This document shows positions 7,075 through 14,324 of a stretch of 30,312 nucleotides of DNA, piece after piece. This stretch comes from Betaproteobacteria bacterium. GTDB lineage: Bacteria > Pseudomonadota > Gammaproteobacteria > Burkholderiales > Burkholderiaceae_C. Location: the NCBI GenBank assembly GCA_947448675.1, contig CANFOR010000007.1:1-30312 (forward strand), read 5' to 3'. The notes below the pieces were generated by a model. That model was not told the origin of the DNA. It made no database searches and worked only from the letters and a program-made list of their open reading frames with translations. A program made the position numbers and the translations under genes. Position 1 is the stretch's first letter, and each line of letters starts with the position of its first letter.

Positions 7075-7983
7075 TCATGCCGTCAAACGCGTAAGGGCCT
7101 CTTGGTACTTGGCGGCGGTTTTTTCGATGATGTCTTGCGGCAGCGCGGGTGCGGGTGCGGCCTTGTTCCAGGGTTGGCCATTTACCTGCGCATGCTCCAA
7201 CCAATCGCGCAAAAACTGTTTGTCGTAGCTGGGTGGGTTGCGGCCTTCGTGCAGCGCGGCTTCGTAACCTTCTACGGGCCAGTAGCGCGAGGAGTCGGGC
7301 GTGAGCACTTCGTCCATCAGCACCAGAGCGCCGTCAGCGTCTAAGCCAAACTCAAACTTGGTGTCGGCAATGATGATGCCCTTGCTTGCTGCAATTTTAG
7401 TAGCGCAAGAGTAAAGCTGCAGGCTCGTTGCGCGGATTTTCTCTGCCAAGTTCGCACCAATGCTTTGCCCCACCTGTTGGTATGTAATGTTCTCGTCGTG
7501 CTCGCCCACGGCGGCTTTGGCGGCGGGCGTGAAGATGGGTTCGGGCAACTTCGAGGCATTGCGCAGGCCCGCAGGCAGGGGCACGCCGCAGACGCTGCGC
7601 GAGGCCTGGTATTCGGCCCAGCCGCTGCCTGCCAAGTAGCCGCGCACCACGGCTTCTACGGGAATGGGCTGCAAGCGCTTGACCAGCATCGAGCGGCCTT
7701 GCACCTGGGCCACTTCGGTTGGCGCAACCACGCTCTCAGGCGCATCGCCGGTGAGGTGGTTGGGGCAAATATGGCCCAGCTTGGCAAACCAAAACAGCGC
7801 CATCTGCGTGAGCAACGCGCCCTTGTCGGGAATGGGCTGGCCCATGATGACGTCAAACGCGCTGATGCGGTCGCTCGCCACCATCAGCAGGCGGTCGCTG
7901 CCTACGGCGTAGTTGTCACGGACTTTGCCGCGGGCCAGCAGGGGCAGGCTGGTGAGGTTCGAGGTATGCAGGGCCGAATTCAT
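7075..7983 (-). CDS. purC: Phosphoribosylaminoimidazole-succinocarboxamide synthase (SAICAR synthetase)
   Basis: Catalyses ATP-dependent joining of aspartate to CAIR in purine biosynthesis, in the cytosol. At 302 residues it fits the long bacterial/yeast-like PurC form. Family motifs are visible: LLARGKVRDNY near residue 16, VASDRISAFDVIM near 35, VRGYLAGSGWAEYQ near 112, KGIIIADTKFEFG near 200 and LTPDSSRYWP near 229. It is the last gene of the minus-strand run, 31 bases after fba, and its start codon lies next to a small hairpin. purE and purK, which often follow purC in related genomes, are absent; the next gene is the converging AAA+ ATPase. Confidence 0.95.
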   Translation of the reverse strand: MNSALHTSNLTSLPLLARGKVRDNYAVGSDRLLMVASDRISAFDVIMGQPIPDKGALLTQMALFWFAKLGHICPNHLTGDAPESVVAPTEVAQVQGRSMLVKRLQPIPVEAVVRGYLAGSGWAEYQASRSVCGVPLPAGLRNASKLPEPIFTPAAKAAVGEHDENITYQQVGQSIGANLAEKIRATSLQLYSCATKIAASKGIIIADTKFEFGLDADGALVLMDEVLTPDSSRYWPVEGYEAALHEGRNPPSYDKQFLRDWLEHAQVNGQPWNKAAPAPALPQDIIEKTAAKYQEALTRLTA

Positions 7984-7984
7984 G

Positions 7985-7998
7985 CCCCGATTATCGGG
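7985..7998 (-). promoter_or_regulatory. Hairpin covering the purC ribosome-binding region
   Basis: CCCGA (7986-7990) and TCGGG (7994-7998) form a short stem immediately upstream of the purC ATG (7983). In the mRNA this pairs the G-rich stretch that would serve as Shine-Dalgarno. It may tie purC translation to ribosomes finishing fba; this is inference from position only. Confidence 0.3.
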
Positions 7999-8014
7999 CA
8001 GCGCAGCGGCAGAT

Positions 8015-9079
8015 TTAATGCACCACTTGCAAGAGCGCGCCGCTGGCGTATTTGCCCGCCACTACGCTCAAGCTTTCGCCTTTGATCTTGCTGGCCTGGC
8101 CTTCGCAACCAAACTGGATGTAGCGCTGCTTGCAAATTTGCTTGGCGGCTTCGCGCGCGGGTTTGAGCCATTCGCGGGCGTCGAACTTCTCGGGGTTTTC
8201 GTGCAAAAATCTGCGCACGGCGGCCGTCATGGCCAGGCGGATGTCGGTGTCAATATTGATCTTGCGCACGCCGTATTTGATGGCTTCTTGAATTTCTTCT
8301 ACCGGTACGCCGTAGGTTTCTTTCATGTTGCCACCGTACTGGCGAATGATGGCCAACAGGTCTTGCGGCACGCTAGAGCTACCATGCATGACCAAGTGCG
8401 TGTTGGGGATGCGCTTGTGGATTTCTTTGATGCGGCCAATCGCCAAAATGTCGCCTGTGGGCTTGCGGCTGAATTTGTAGGCACCGTGGCTGGTGCCAAT
8501 GGCGATGGCCAGTGCGTCGAGCTGGGTGCGCTTGACAAAGTCTGCTGCCTGCTCGGGGTCGGTCAGCAGCTGCTCCATGGTCATCACGCTGTCGGTGCCG
8601 TGGCCGTCTTCTTTGTCGCCCTGCATGGTCTCTAAGCTGCCAAGGCAACCGAGTTCGCCTTCGACGGTGACGCCGGTTTTGTGCGCCATGTCGACCACTT
8701 TGCGCGTGACTTCGAGGTTGTACTCGTAGCTGGCGATGGTTTTGCCGTCGGCCTCCAAGCTGCCATCCATCATCACCGAGCTAAAGCCCAGGTCGATGGC
8801 ACCTTGGCAGACGGCAGGGTTTTGCCCGTGGTCTTGGTGCATCACCAAAGGGATGTGGGGGTAGGACTCAATGGCAGCCGCAATCAAATGCTTGATGAAA
8901 GCCTCGCCCGCATACTTGCGCGCGCCCGCGCTGGCTTGCAAGATGACGGGTGCGCCCACTTCGTCGGCAGCGGCCATCACGGCCTGCACTTGTTCGAGGT
9001 TATTGACGTTGAAGGCGGGAATGCCATAGCCGTTCACGGCGGCATGGTCCAGCAGTTCGCGCATAGAAACGAGAGCCAT
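8015..9079 (-). CDS. fba: Fructose-bisphosphate aldolase, class II
   Basis: A 354-residue zinc-dependent aldolase interconverting fructose 1,6-bisphosphate with DHAP and GAP (glycolysis, gluconeogenesis, and the Calvin cycle where present). Seen: IPAFNVNNLEQ near residue 20, zinc and catalytic region VMHQDHGQ near 80-86, VEGELGCLG near 141, IGTSHGAYKF near 196, VMHGSSSVPQ near 230 and NIDTDIRLA near 274. Sequence type and length match the Calvin-subtype class IIA enzymes common in beta-proteobacteria. The ATG at 9079 is preceded by AGGAC. GTTACC-type direct repeats lie 18-37 bases upstream. Neighbours are pyk upstream and purC downstream. Confidence 0.96.
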   Translation of the reverse strand: MALVSMRELLDHAAVNGYGIPAFNVNNLEQVQAVMAAADEVGAPVILQASAGARKYAGEAFIKHLIAAAIESYPHIPLVMHQDHGQNPAVCQGAIDLGFSSVMMDGSLEADGKTIASYEYNLEVTRKVVDMAHKTGVTVEGELGCLGSLETMQGDKEDGHGTDSVMTMEQLLTDPEQAADFVKRTQLDALAIAIGTSHGAYKFSRKPTGDILAIGRIKEIHKRIPNTHLVMHGSSSVPQDLLAIIRQYGGNMKETYGVPVEEIQEAIKYGVRKINIDTDIRLAMTAAVRRFLHENPEKFDAREWLKPAREAAKQICKQRYIQFGCEGQASKIKGESLSVVAGKYASGALLQVVH

Positions 9080-9096
9080 AGGGTGTCCTGAAAATA

Positions 9097-9116
9097 GTTG
9101 GTAACCGGTTGGTAAC
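9097..9116 (-). promoter_or_regulatory. Direct repeats upstream of fba
   Basis: GTTGGTAAC occurs twice on the plus strand at 9097-9105 and 9108-9116, an 11-bp period that puts both copies on the same DNA face. Similar GTTACC/GGTAAC words recur upstream of pyk, so a shared regulator of the glycolytic genes is possible. Confidence 0.35.
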
Positions 9117-9169
9117 TCGCCCGATTTTACTGCCCTGCGCCGTTTCGCTTGCGCAAACTAAGCCACAGA

Positions 9170-10615
9170 TTAGCTGGCCCGGCAAATCTTCAGCATATTC
9201 GTGCCGCCGGGCGCGCCCATGGGTTCGCCGCAGGTGATGGCGTAGACGTCACCGGTTTTGACGATGCCGCGCTTTTTGAGGTGATTCTCGGCTTGGGTGA
9301 GTGCGCTGTCGCGGTCGCTACTGGTGTCCATCAGCAGGGGGCGCACATTGCGGTAGAGCGCCATTTTGCGTTGCGTGGCGACCTTGGGCGTAAGCGCGAA
9401 AATCGGCACATGGATGCGGTGGCGGCTCATCCATAGCGCTGTGGAGCCGCTGTCGGTCAAGGCCACAATGGCTTTGGCATTCAGGTGGTAGGCGGTGAAC
9501 AGTGCGCCCATGGCGATGGACTGGTCGATGCGTTCAAAATGCTTGCCGGTGAAGTCGGCGTCGAGTTCGACGTCTTCGGCGGCCTCGGCAGCTTCGCAGA
9601 CCCGGCTCATCTCTTGCACCGTCTCTAGCGGGTATTTGCCCGATGCGGTTTCGGCGCTCAGCATCACGGCGTCGGTGCCGTCCAGCACGGCGTTGGCCAC
9701 GTCGCTCACCTCGGCGCGGGTCGGCACGGGCGCGGAAATCATGCTCTCCATCATTTGGGTGGCGGTAATCACAAAACGGTCCATCTCGCGGGCCATTTTG
9801 ATCATGCGCTTTTGCAGCGCTGGCACGGCGGCATTGCCCACTTCAATGGCCAAGTCACCGCGCGCCACCATGATGCCATCGCTGGCGCGCAAAATTTCTT
9901 CTAGCTTGGGAATGGCCTCAGCGCGCTCGATCTTGGCGATCAAACCCGGCCGGTGTTTGAACTCAGCCCCGGCTACATTGCAGAGCTGGCGCGCCATTTC
10001 CATGTCGGTGGCGTTTTGCGGAAAGCTCACCGCCACGTAGTCGGCCTGGAAGGCCATGGCAGTCTTGATGTCTTCCATGTCTTTGGCCGTGAGCGCTGGG
10101 GCGGTCAAGCCACCGCCTTGTTTGTTGATGCCTTTGTTATTGCTCAGCACGCCGCCCATCTTCACCGTGGTGTGCACCACTTCGCCCTTGACGGCATCGA
10201 CGGTGAGCACGATCAAACCGTCGTTCAGCAGCAGCACGTCGCCCGCTTTTACGTCGCGCGGCAGGTCTTTGTAGTCCAGGCCCACGGCGCTTGCATCACC
10301 CAGCTCGGTGCGCAGGCCGTCGAGCAAAAACTTCTTGCCAGGCTCCAGCATGACCTTTCCCTCTGCAAATTTGCCGACGCGGATTTTTGGGCCTTGCAGG
10401 TCGGCCATGATGGCCACTTCACGTCCGGTGCGGCGTGCGGCTTCGCGCACCATGGCGGCGCGGTCAATATGGTCTTGCGCCGTGCCGTGGCTGAAGTTCA
10501 GGCGCACGCAACTGACCTTGGCGTGGATCAGCGCTTCGAGCATTTCCACGGTATTGGTGGCTGGGCCCAAGGTGGCCACAATCTTGGTGGCGTGGCGGGG
10601 TACGTGTGTTTCCAT
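9170..10615 (-). CDS. pyk: Pyruvate kinase
   Basis: A 481-residue enzyme transferring phosphate from phosphoenolpyruvate to ADP. Family landmarks: KIVATLGPATN near residue 12, RLNFSHG near 38, ADLQGPKIRVG near 71, the active-site metal region GIMVARGDLAIEVG near 245, and MMESMISAPVPTRAEVSDVANAVLDGTDAVMLSAETA near 289, followed by the allosteric C-terminal domain. Length fits bacterial pyruvate kinases. The first ATG at 10615 gives METHVPRHATK, right before the conserved TKIVATLGP. It lies between pgk (112 bases upstream) and fba (90 bases downstream), with its own likely promoter. Confidence 0.96.
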   Translation of the reverse strand: METHVPRHATKIVATLGPATNTVEMLEALIHAKVSCVRLNFSHGTAQDHIDRAAMVREAARRTGREVAIMADLQGPKIRVGKFAEGKVMLEPGKKFLLDGLRTELGDASAVGLDYKDLPRDVKAGDVLLLNDGLIVLTVDAVKGEVVHTTVKMGGVLSNNKGINKQGGGLTAPALTAKDMEDIKTAMAFQADYVAVSFPQNATDMEMARQLCNVAGAEFKHRPGLIAKIERAEAIPKLEEILRASDGIMVARGDLAIEVGNAAVPALQKRMIKMAREMDRFVITATQMMESMISAPVPTRAEVSDVANAVLDGTDAVMLSAETASGKYPLETVQEMSRVCEAAEAAEDVELDADFTGKHFERIDQSIAMGALFTAYHLNAKAIVALTDSGSTALWMSRHRIHVPIFALTPKVATQRKMALYRNVRPLLMDTSSDRDSALTQAENHLKKRGIVKTGDVYAITCGEPMGAPGGTNMLKICRAS

Positions 10616-10650
10616 GGGAGCCTTGTATGACCGTATATAGCCGTAATAAA

Positions 10651-10721
10651 GTTACATTGTGGCAGGCTTTCGTTACCAAGCAGGAACCAAATTCCGGTAG
10701 GGTTGTTACCCGCGTTACCCG
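10651..10721 (-). promoter_or_regulatory. pyk: Probable pyk promoter region with repeated GTTACC words
   Basis: The gap before pyk holds GTTACC three times on the plus strand (10672-10677, 10705-10710, 10714-10719), the last two in a 9-bp direct repeat. On the coding strand TTGGTA (a 4/6 match to -35) is followed after 17 bases by TGTAAC (4/6 match to -10). The promoter is tentative; the repeated words are seen directly. Confidence 0.35.
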
Positions 10722-10727
10722 TGCCAA

Positions 10728-11942
10728 TCAGGCGATGGCGCGCTTTTGCAAAATCTCAAAAGCGGGCAGGGTCTTGCCTTCGAGTACTTCTAAGAACGCG
10801 CCGCCTCCGGTGCTGATGTAGCCGACCTGTTGCTCAATGCCGTATTTGGCAATCGCTGCCAGCGTGTCGCCGCCACCGGCAATGCTGAAGGCGCTCGACG
10901 CCGCGATGGCGCGGGCAATGGTCTCGGTGCCTTTGGCAAAAGCGTCGAACTCAAACACGCCCACCGGGCCATTCCAGACGATCGTGCCCGCTTGCATCAG
11001 CCGGGCTGCGAGCTTGGCGGCCGTCTGTGGGCCAATGTCTAAGATCAAATCGTCGTCGGCCACTTCGTGTGCGGCTTTCACCGTGGCCACGGCGTCGGGC
11101 GCAAAGCTTTTGGCGCAGACCACGTCGGTCGGGATGGGCACCGCGATGCTGACGTCACCCAGTTTTTCGGCGCGCGCTTGCATGGCGCGCATCACCGCCT
11201 GGGCCTCGCCCACCAACGCGGGTTCCGCCAAAGACTTGCCAATAGGCAAACCCGCCGCCAGCATGAAGGTGTTGGCAATGCCGCCACCCACAATCAGGCC
11301 ATCGACCTTGCTAGAGAGCGCTTGCAAAATGCTCAGCTTGGTGCTGACCTTGCTGCCAGCCACAATCGCCACCAAGGGGCGTTTGGGGCTGGCCAGGGCT
11401 TTGCCAATGGCGTCCATCTCGGCGGCCAGCAAAGGGCCTGCGCAGGCCATGGGCGCGAACTGGGCAATGCCATAGGTGGAGGCCTCGGCGCGGTGCGCAG
11501 TGCCAAAGGCGTCGTGCACAAAAATGTCGCACAGCAGGGCCATTTTTTGGGCCAGCGCCTCGTTGTTTTTTTTCTCGCCCACGTTCACGCGGCAGTTTTC
11601 TAGCAGCACCACTTGGCCCGCTTGTACGCTCACACCATCGACCCAGTTGGTCACGAGTTTGACCTCTTGCCCGAGCAACTCACCCAAGCGCGCGGCCACC
11701 GGGGCCAGCGAGTCGGCGGGTTTGAAAGCCCCCTCGGTCGGGCGGCCCAGGTGGCTGGTCACCATCACCGCTGCACCGGCCGCCAGGGCCATTTGGATGC
11801 AAGGCACCGAGGCGCGGATCCGCGTGTCTTCGGTAATGTGGCCCGCGGCGTCTTGCGGCACGTTGAGGTCGGCGCGGATGAACACGCGTTTGCCACGAAC
11901 AGAGCCGTTGGCGCAGAGATCAGAGAAGCGAATAAATTGCAT
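10728..11942 (-). CDS. pgk: Phosphoglycerate kinase
   Basis: A 404-residue glycolytic kinase moving phosphate between 1,3-bisphosphoglycerate and ADP. Seen: VFIRADLNVPQD near residue 20, the substrate-arginine region VTSHLGRPTEG near 60, FVHDAFGTAHRAEAS near 148, VAIVAGSKVSTKLS near 192, the nucleotide loop IWNGPVGVFE near 323, and AGGGDTLAAI followed by YISTGGGAFLEVLEGKTLP at the end. Length is typical. It starts 50 bases after azlD and precedes pyk, so it may be read from the azlC/azlD transcript or from a promoter in that short gap. Confidence 0.97.
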   Translation of the reverse strand: MQFIRFSDLCANGSVRGKRVFIRADLNVPQDAAGHITEDTRIRASVPCIQMALAAGAAVMVTSHLGRPTEGAFKPADSLAPVAARLGELLGQEVKLVTNWVDGVSVQAGQVVLLENCRVNVGEKKNNEALAQKMALLCDIFVHDAFGTAHRAEASTYGIAQFAPMACAGPLLAAEMDAIGKALASPKRPLVAIVAGSKVSTKLSILQALSSKVDGLIVGGGIANTFMLAAGLPIGKSLAEPALVGEAQAVMRAMQARAEKLGDVSIAVPIPTDVVCAKSFAPDAVATVKAAHEVADDDLILDIGPQTAAKLAARLMQAGTIVWNGPVGVFEFDAFAKGTETIARAIAASSAFSIAGGGDTLAAIAKYGIEQQVGYISTGGGAFLEVLEGKTLPAFEILQKRAIA

Positions 11943-11992
11943 GGCAGGCTTTTCGAGAGGGGCTTTAGGGTGAAGGCCTGCATTTTAGGCCG

Positions 11993-12403
11993 CTACCAGC
12001 CCCAGGCCAGGTGCAAGGGCAGGTAGACCAGCATGCCGCAGACGATCGCGCCCAGCATCGGGTTGCTGGCCACGCCGGGGGCCTGGCGCTGGGCATAAAA
12101 CCGCCGCAGGTAAAAGTACAGCGCGGCAGCGGCAGCTGCAAAAAAGCGCGCGTCGCGCCAGCTGCTGGGCCAATGGCCTTGCTGCATAAGCACCTCGGGC
12201 AGTACCACCGCAGCCATGGCGGCAATCGGCGCGTAGGGCAGGCCGCGCTGGGCCCAGGCGGGCAGTTGCCAGGGCTTGCTCGAGATAAAAAAGAAGCAGC
12301 GCGCCAGCACGGTAATGCAGGCCAAACCCGCAATCGTGGCCAGAGTCCACAGGTCGGTGCCTGGAATGGGGCCCGTTACAGACCCCATTACATGGCCCAT
12401 CAT
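11993..12403 (-). CDS. azlD: AzlD-type branched-chain amino acid exporter small subunit
   Basis: Small inner-membrane partner of AzlC (136 residues; the family is usually about 100-110). Hydrophobic spans are seen near residues 17-34, 50-65, 80-95 and 112-132, with the family-like segment ITVLARCFFFISSKPWQLPAWAQRGLPYAP. The ATG at 12403 overlaps the azlC stop in an ATGA junction, indicating translational coupling; an in-frame ATG one codon later is also possible. The extra N-terminal residues compared with the family may mean the true start is the Met at about residue 6. It probably exports branched-chain amino acids with AzlC, inferred from the family. Confidence 0.85.
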   Translation of the reverse strand: MMGHVMGSVTGPIPGTDLWTLATIAGLACITVLARCFFFISSKPWQLPAWAQRGLPYAPIAAMAAVVLPEVLMQQGHWPSSWRDARFFAAAAAALYFYLRRFYAQRQAPGVASNPMLGAIVCGMLVYLPLHLAWGW

Positions 12404-13170
12404 GGCGCAGCCTTGTTCGGGGCCGTGCGCAGCGCGGCTTGGCTGTGTTCGAGCAGGGTGCAAAAAGCCACCGCTGCAGCAATGGCAACGACGACGTTGA
12501 GCTTGAGCGGCAGGGCAAACGCCGCCAGCGCCGCACAGGCCGCTACCGTGGCCGACACCGCCTGCATGCGCGTTGTAGCGATCGAGCACAACACACCCAC
12601 CAAGGCCAAGATGCCTGCAAAGCCCAGGCCCCAGCGCAGCGGTATGGCGTGCGCCAACCCAATGCCGACAAAGCTGGCCAGCATCCAGGCGCACCACATC
12701 ACGCCGCAGTTGCCCGCCAGCGCCGCCTCTTGCGCACGCAACTGCGCTTGGCCCTCGGGCGTGTGCCAGTCTTGTGGCGCAACGGGTTGGACAAAATGCC
12801 GGGTAAAAAACACATAGCTCAGGTCGGTGGTGAGGTAGCCCGAGACCAGGCGCTGCCACAGCGGCAAGTGCAGCATATAGGGCCGCAAGTGGGCGCTAAA
12901 GACCACAAAGCGCAGGTTTACGCAAAAGGCGGTGGCCCAAATGATCCACATCGGCGCGCCAGCGGCAATCAGCGGAATGGCGGCCAACTGCGAGCTACCG
13001 GCAAACACCAAGAGCGTCATGGCCAGTGCCTCCAGCGCGCTCATGCCCGACTGCACCATGGCCACCCCGGTCATCATGCCCCAAGCGGCCATGCCCGGCG
13101 CCGTGGCCACAATAGCCAGTGCGCCGACGCGGAACTCGGGGTGGCGAAAATTGCGCGGCGCAAAAAACAT
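12400..13170 (-). CDS. azlC: AzlC-type branched-chain amino acid exporter large subunit
   Basis: A 256-residue inner-membrane protein with about seven hydrophobic spans. The AzlC signature regions are present: APGMAAWGMMTGVAMVQSGM near residue 24, LLVFAGSSQLAAIPLIAAGAP near 53, and the NLRFVVFSAHLRPYM segment near 84. It starts 8 bases after the fmt stop and its end overlaps azlD (ATGA), so fmt-azlC-azlD looks like one operon. In the E. coli pair YgaZ/YgaH the complex exports valine; the substrate here is inferred from that family only. Confidence 0.9.
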   Translation of the reverse strand: MFFAPRNFRHPEFRVGALAIVATAPGMAAWGMMTGVAMVQSGMSALEALAMTLLVFAGSSQLAAIPLIAAGAPMWIIWATAFCVNLRFVVFSAHLRPYMLHLPLWQRLVSGYLTTDLSYVFFTRHFVQPVAPQDWHTPEGQAQLRAQEAALAGNCGVMWCAWMLASFVGIGLAHAIPLRWGLGFAGILALVGVLCSIATTRMQAVSATVAACAALAAFALPLKLNVVVAIAAAVAFCTLLEHSQAALRTAPNKAAP

Positions 13171-13178
13171 ACGCGGCT

Positions 13179-14297
13179 TTAGCGCGGAGTTGCTGGGCCG
13201 GCGCAGGGCTTGGCTTTGGGGCTACTCGTGGGGTTGGTTGAGGCTAGCTCTTGGCCTGAAGCCTCGCCCAAAGCCTCACCCAGTACTTCGCCAACCTGCA
13301 AACCCAAACTGCGCGCACATTCTGCCGCGCTGATGCGTTTGCCACCGGCGCGTTGCACCTGGGTCAGCAGCAGGTTGCCAGTGCCCGTGGTCACCGCAAT
13401 TCCATCATGATTTATAGAAACAATATGCCCGAAAGGCTCGCCAAATGTGCGTTGAGCGCTATCAATTTTGCATTGCCATATTTTTAGCAATTCCGCACGC
13501 ACGAGCGTGCTCGCACCCGGCGCGGGGTTGAGTGCGCGCACCTTTTGCGCAATCTGTTCGGCGCTGTACTGCCACTTGATCTGCGCCTCGGCCTTGTCAA
13601 TTTTGTGCGCGTAGCTCACGCCTTCGCTCGGCTGCGGGCAGGCTACCAAGCCAGCGTGCAGGCCAGCAGGTCCACCTGTGTTGGAGCCAGCACTGGCGCT
13701 GCTGGGTGCGGCCTGCTGCAGGGCTTGCACAATCAGGCGGCCACCCAAGCTGGCGAGCTGGTCGTGCAGGCTGGCGGTGGTGTCGTCTGCGGCAATCGGC
13801 AGGGATTCGACCAAGAGCATGCCACCCGTGTCCAGGCCTGCGTCCATCTGCATGATGGTGATGCCGGTCTGCGCGTCGCCCGCTTCAATCGCGCGGTGGA
13901 TCGGCGCAGCCCCGCGCCAACGCGGCAGCAAGCTGGCGTGAATGTTCAGGCAACCCAGGCGCGGAAGGTCTAAAACCCATTGCGGCAAGATCAAACCATA
14001 GGCGGCGACCACCATCACATCAGCCTGCGCCGCCGCGATGGCCGCACGCGCAGCGGCAGCATCTTCAGGGAACTTTCCGTCTAAGCGCAGGCTGCGCGGC
14101 TGCGCCAGCGCAATGCCGTGTTCTAAGGCACAGGCCTTGACCGGCGAAGCCTGCAATTGCAGACCGCGCCCTGCTGGCCGGTCGGGTTGGGTCAACACCA
14201 AGGGCACGCTAAAACCAGCGCGCAGCAAGGCCTCTAACGCGACGCGCGCGAAGTCGGGAGTGCCTGCAAAAATAACTTTAAGCACGATAGAAACCAT
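13179..14297 (-). CDS. fmt: Methionyl-tRNA formyltransferase
   Basis: Formylates initiator Met-tRNA using 10-formyl-THF. N-terminal catalytic domain seen: VIFAGTPDFARVALEALL, then the catalytic Asn/His region LNIHASLLPRWRGAAPIHRAI, and GITIMQMDAGLDTGGML. The C-terminal tRNA-binding domain follows SYAHKIDKAEA. At about 372 residues it is longer than usual (about 315). It has a Ser/Gly-rich linker after the catalytic domain and a polar tail after GLQVGEVLGEAL. Residues about 277-290 are encoded by repeat copy C. Start is uncertain: ATG 14297 is used here; GTG 14285 would give the shorter N-terminus usual in the family. It lies 27 bases after the DUF3857 gene. Confidence 0.93.
   Translation of the reverse strand: MVSIVLKVIFAGTPDFARVALEALLRAGFSVPLVLTQPDRPAGRGLQLQASPVKACALEHGIALAQPRSLRLDGKFPEDAAAARAAIAAAQADVMVVAAYGLILPQWVLDLPRLGCLNIHASLLPRWRGAAPIHRAIEAGDAQTGITIMQMDAGLDTGGMLLVESLPIAADDTTASLHDQLASLGGRLIVQALQQAAPSSASAGSNTGGPAGLHAGLVACPQPSEGVSYAHKIDKAEAQIKWQYSAEQIAQKVRALNPAPGASTLVRAELLKIWQCKIDSAQRTFGEPFGHIVSINHDGIAVTTGTGNLLLTQVQRAGGKRISAAECARSLGLQVGEVLGEALGEASGQELASTNPTSSPKAKPCAGPATPR
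13427..13489 (-). repeat. AT-rich interspersed repeat, copy C (inside fmt)
   Basis: Read on the minus strand, 13469-13427 matches copy E at 32 of 43 positions without gaps, including ATAGC, ACGCAC, TTGGCG and GCCTT. An additional GCTAAAAATATGGC-like head extends to 13489. It is in frame with fmt and encodes about KIDSAQRTFGEPFG. Local base composition is visibly AT-richer than the rest of fmt. Confidence 0.6.
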
Positions 14298-14324
14298 CGC
14301 CCGAATCAATGTCAAAAAAGTGGC

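Noticed and set aside
7387..7425. Possible further copy of the AT-rich repeat in purC (TTTTAGTAGC)
   Set aside because: Only the head resembles copy A; the 3' half does not match and the PurC protein has no length change there, so chance is likely.
11993..12859. Single long frame of 288 codons covering azlD and part of azlC
   Set aside because: Only its last 136 codons resemble AzlD; the rest is an out-of-frame reading of azlC, which has its own clear frame.
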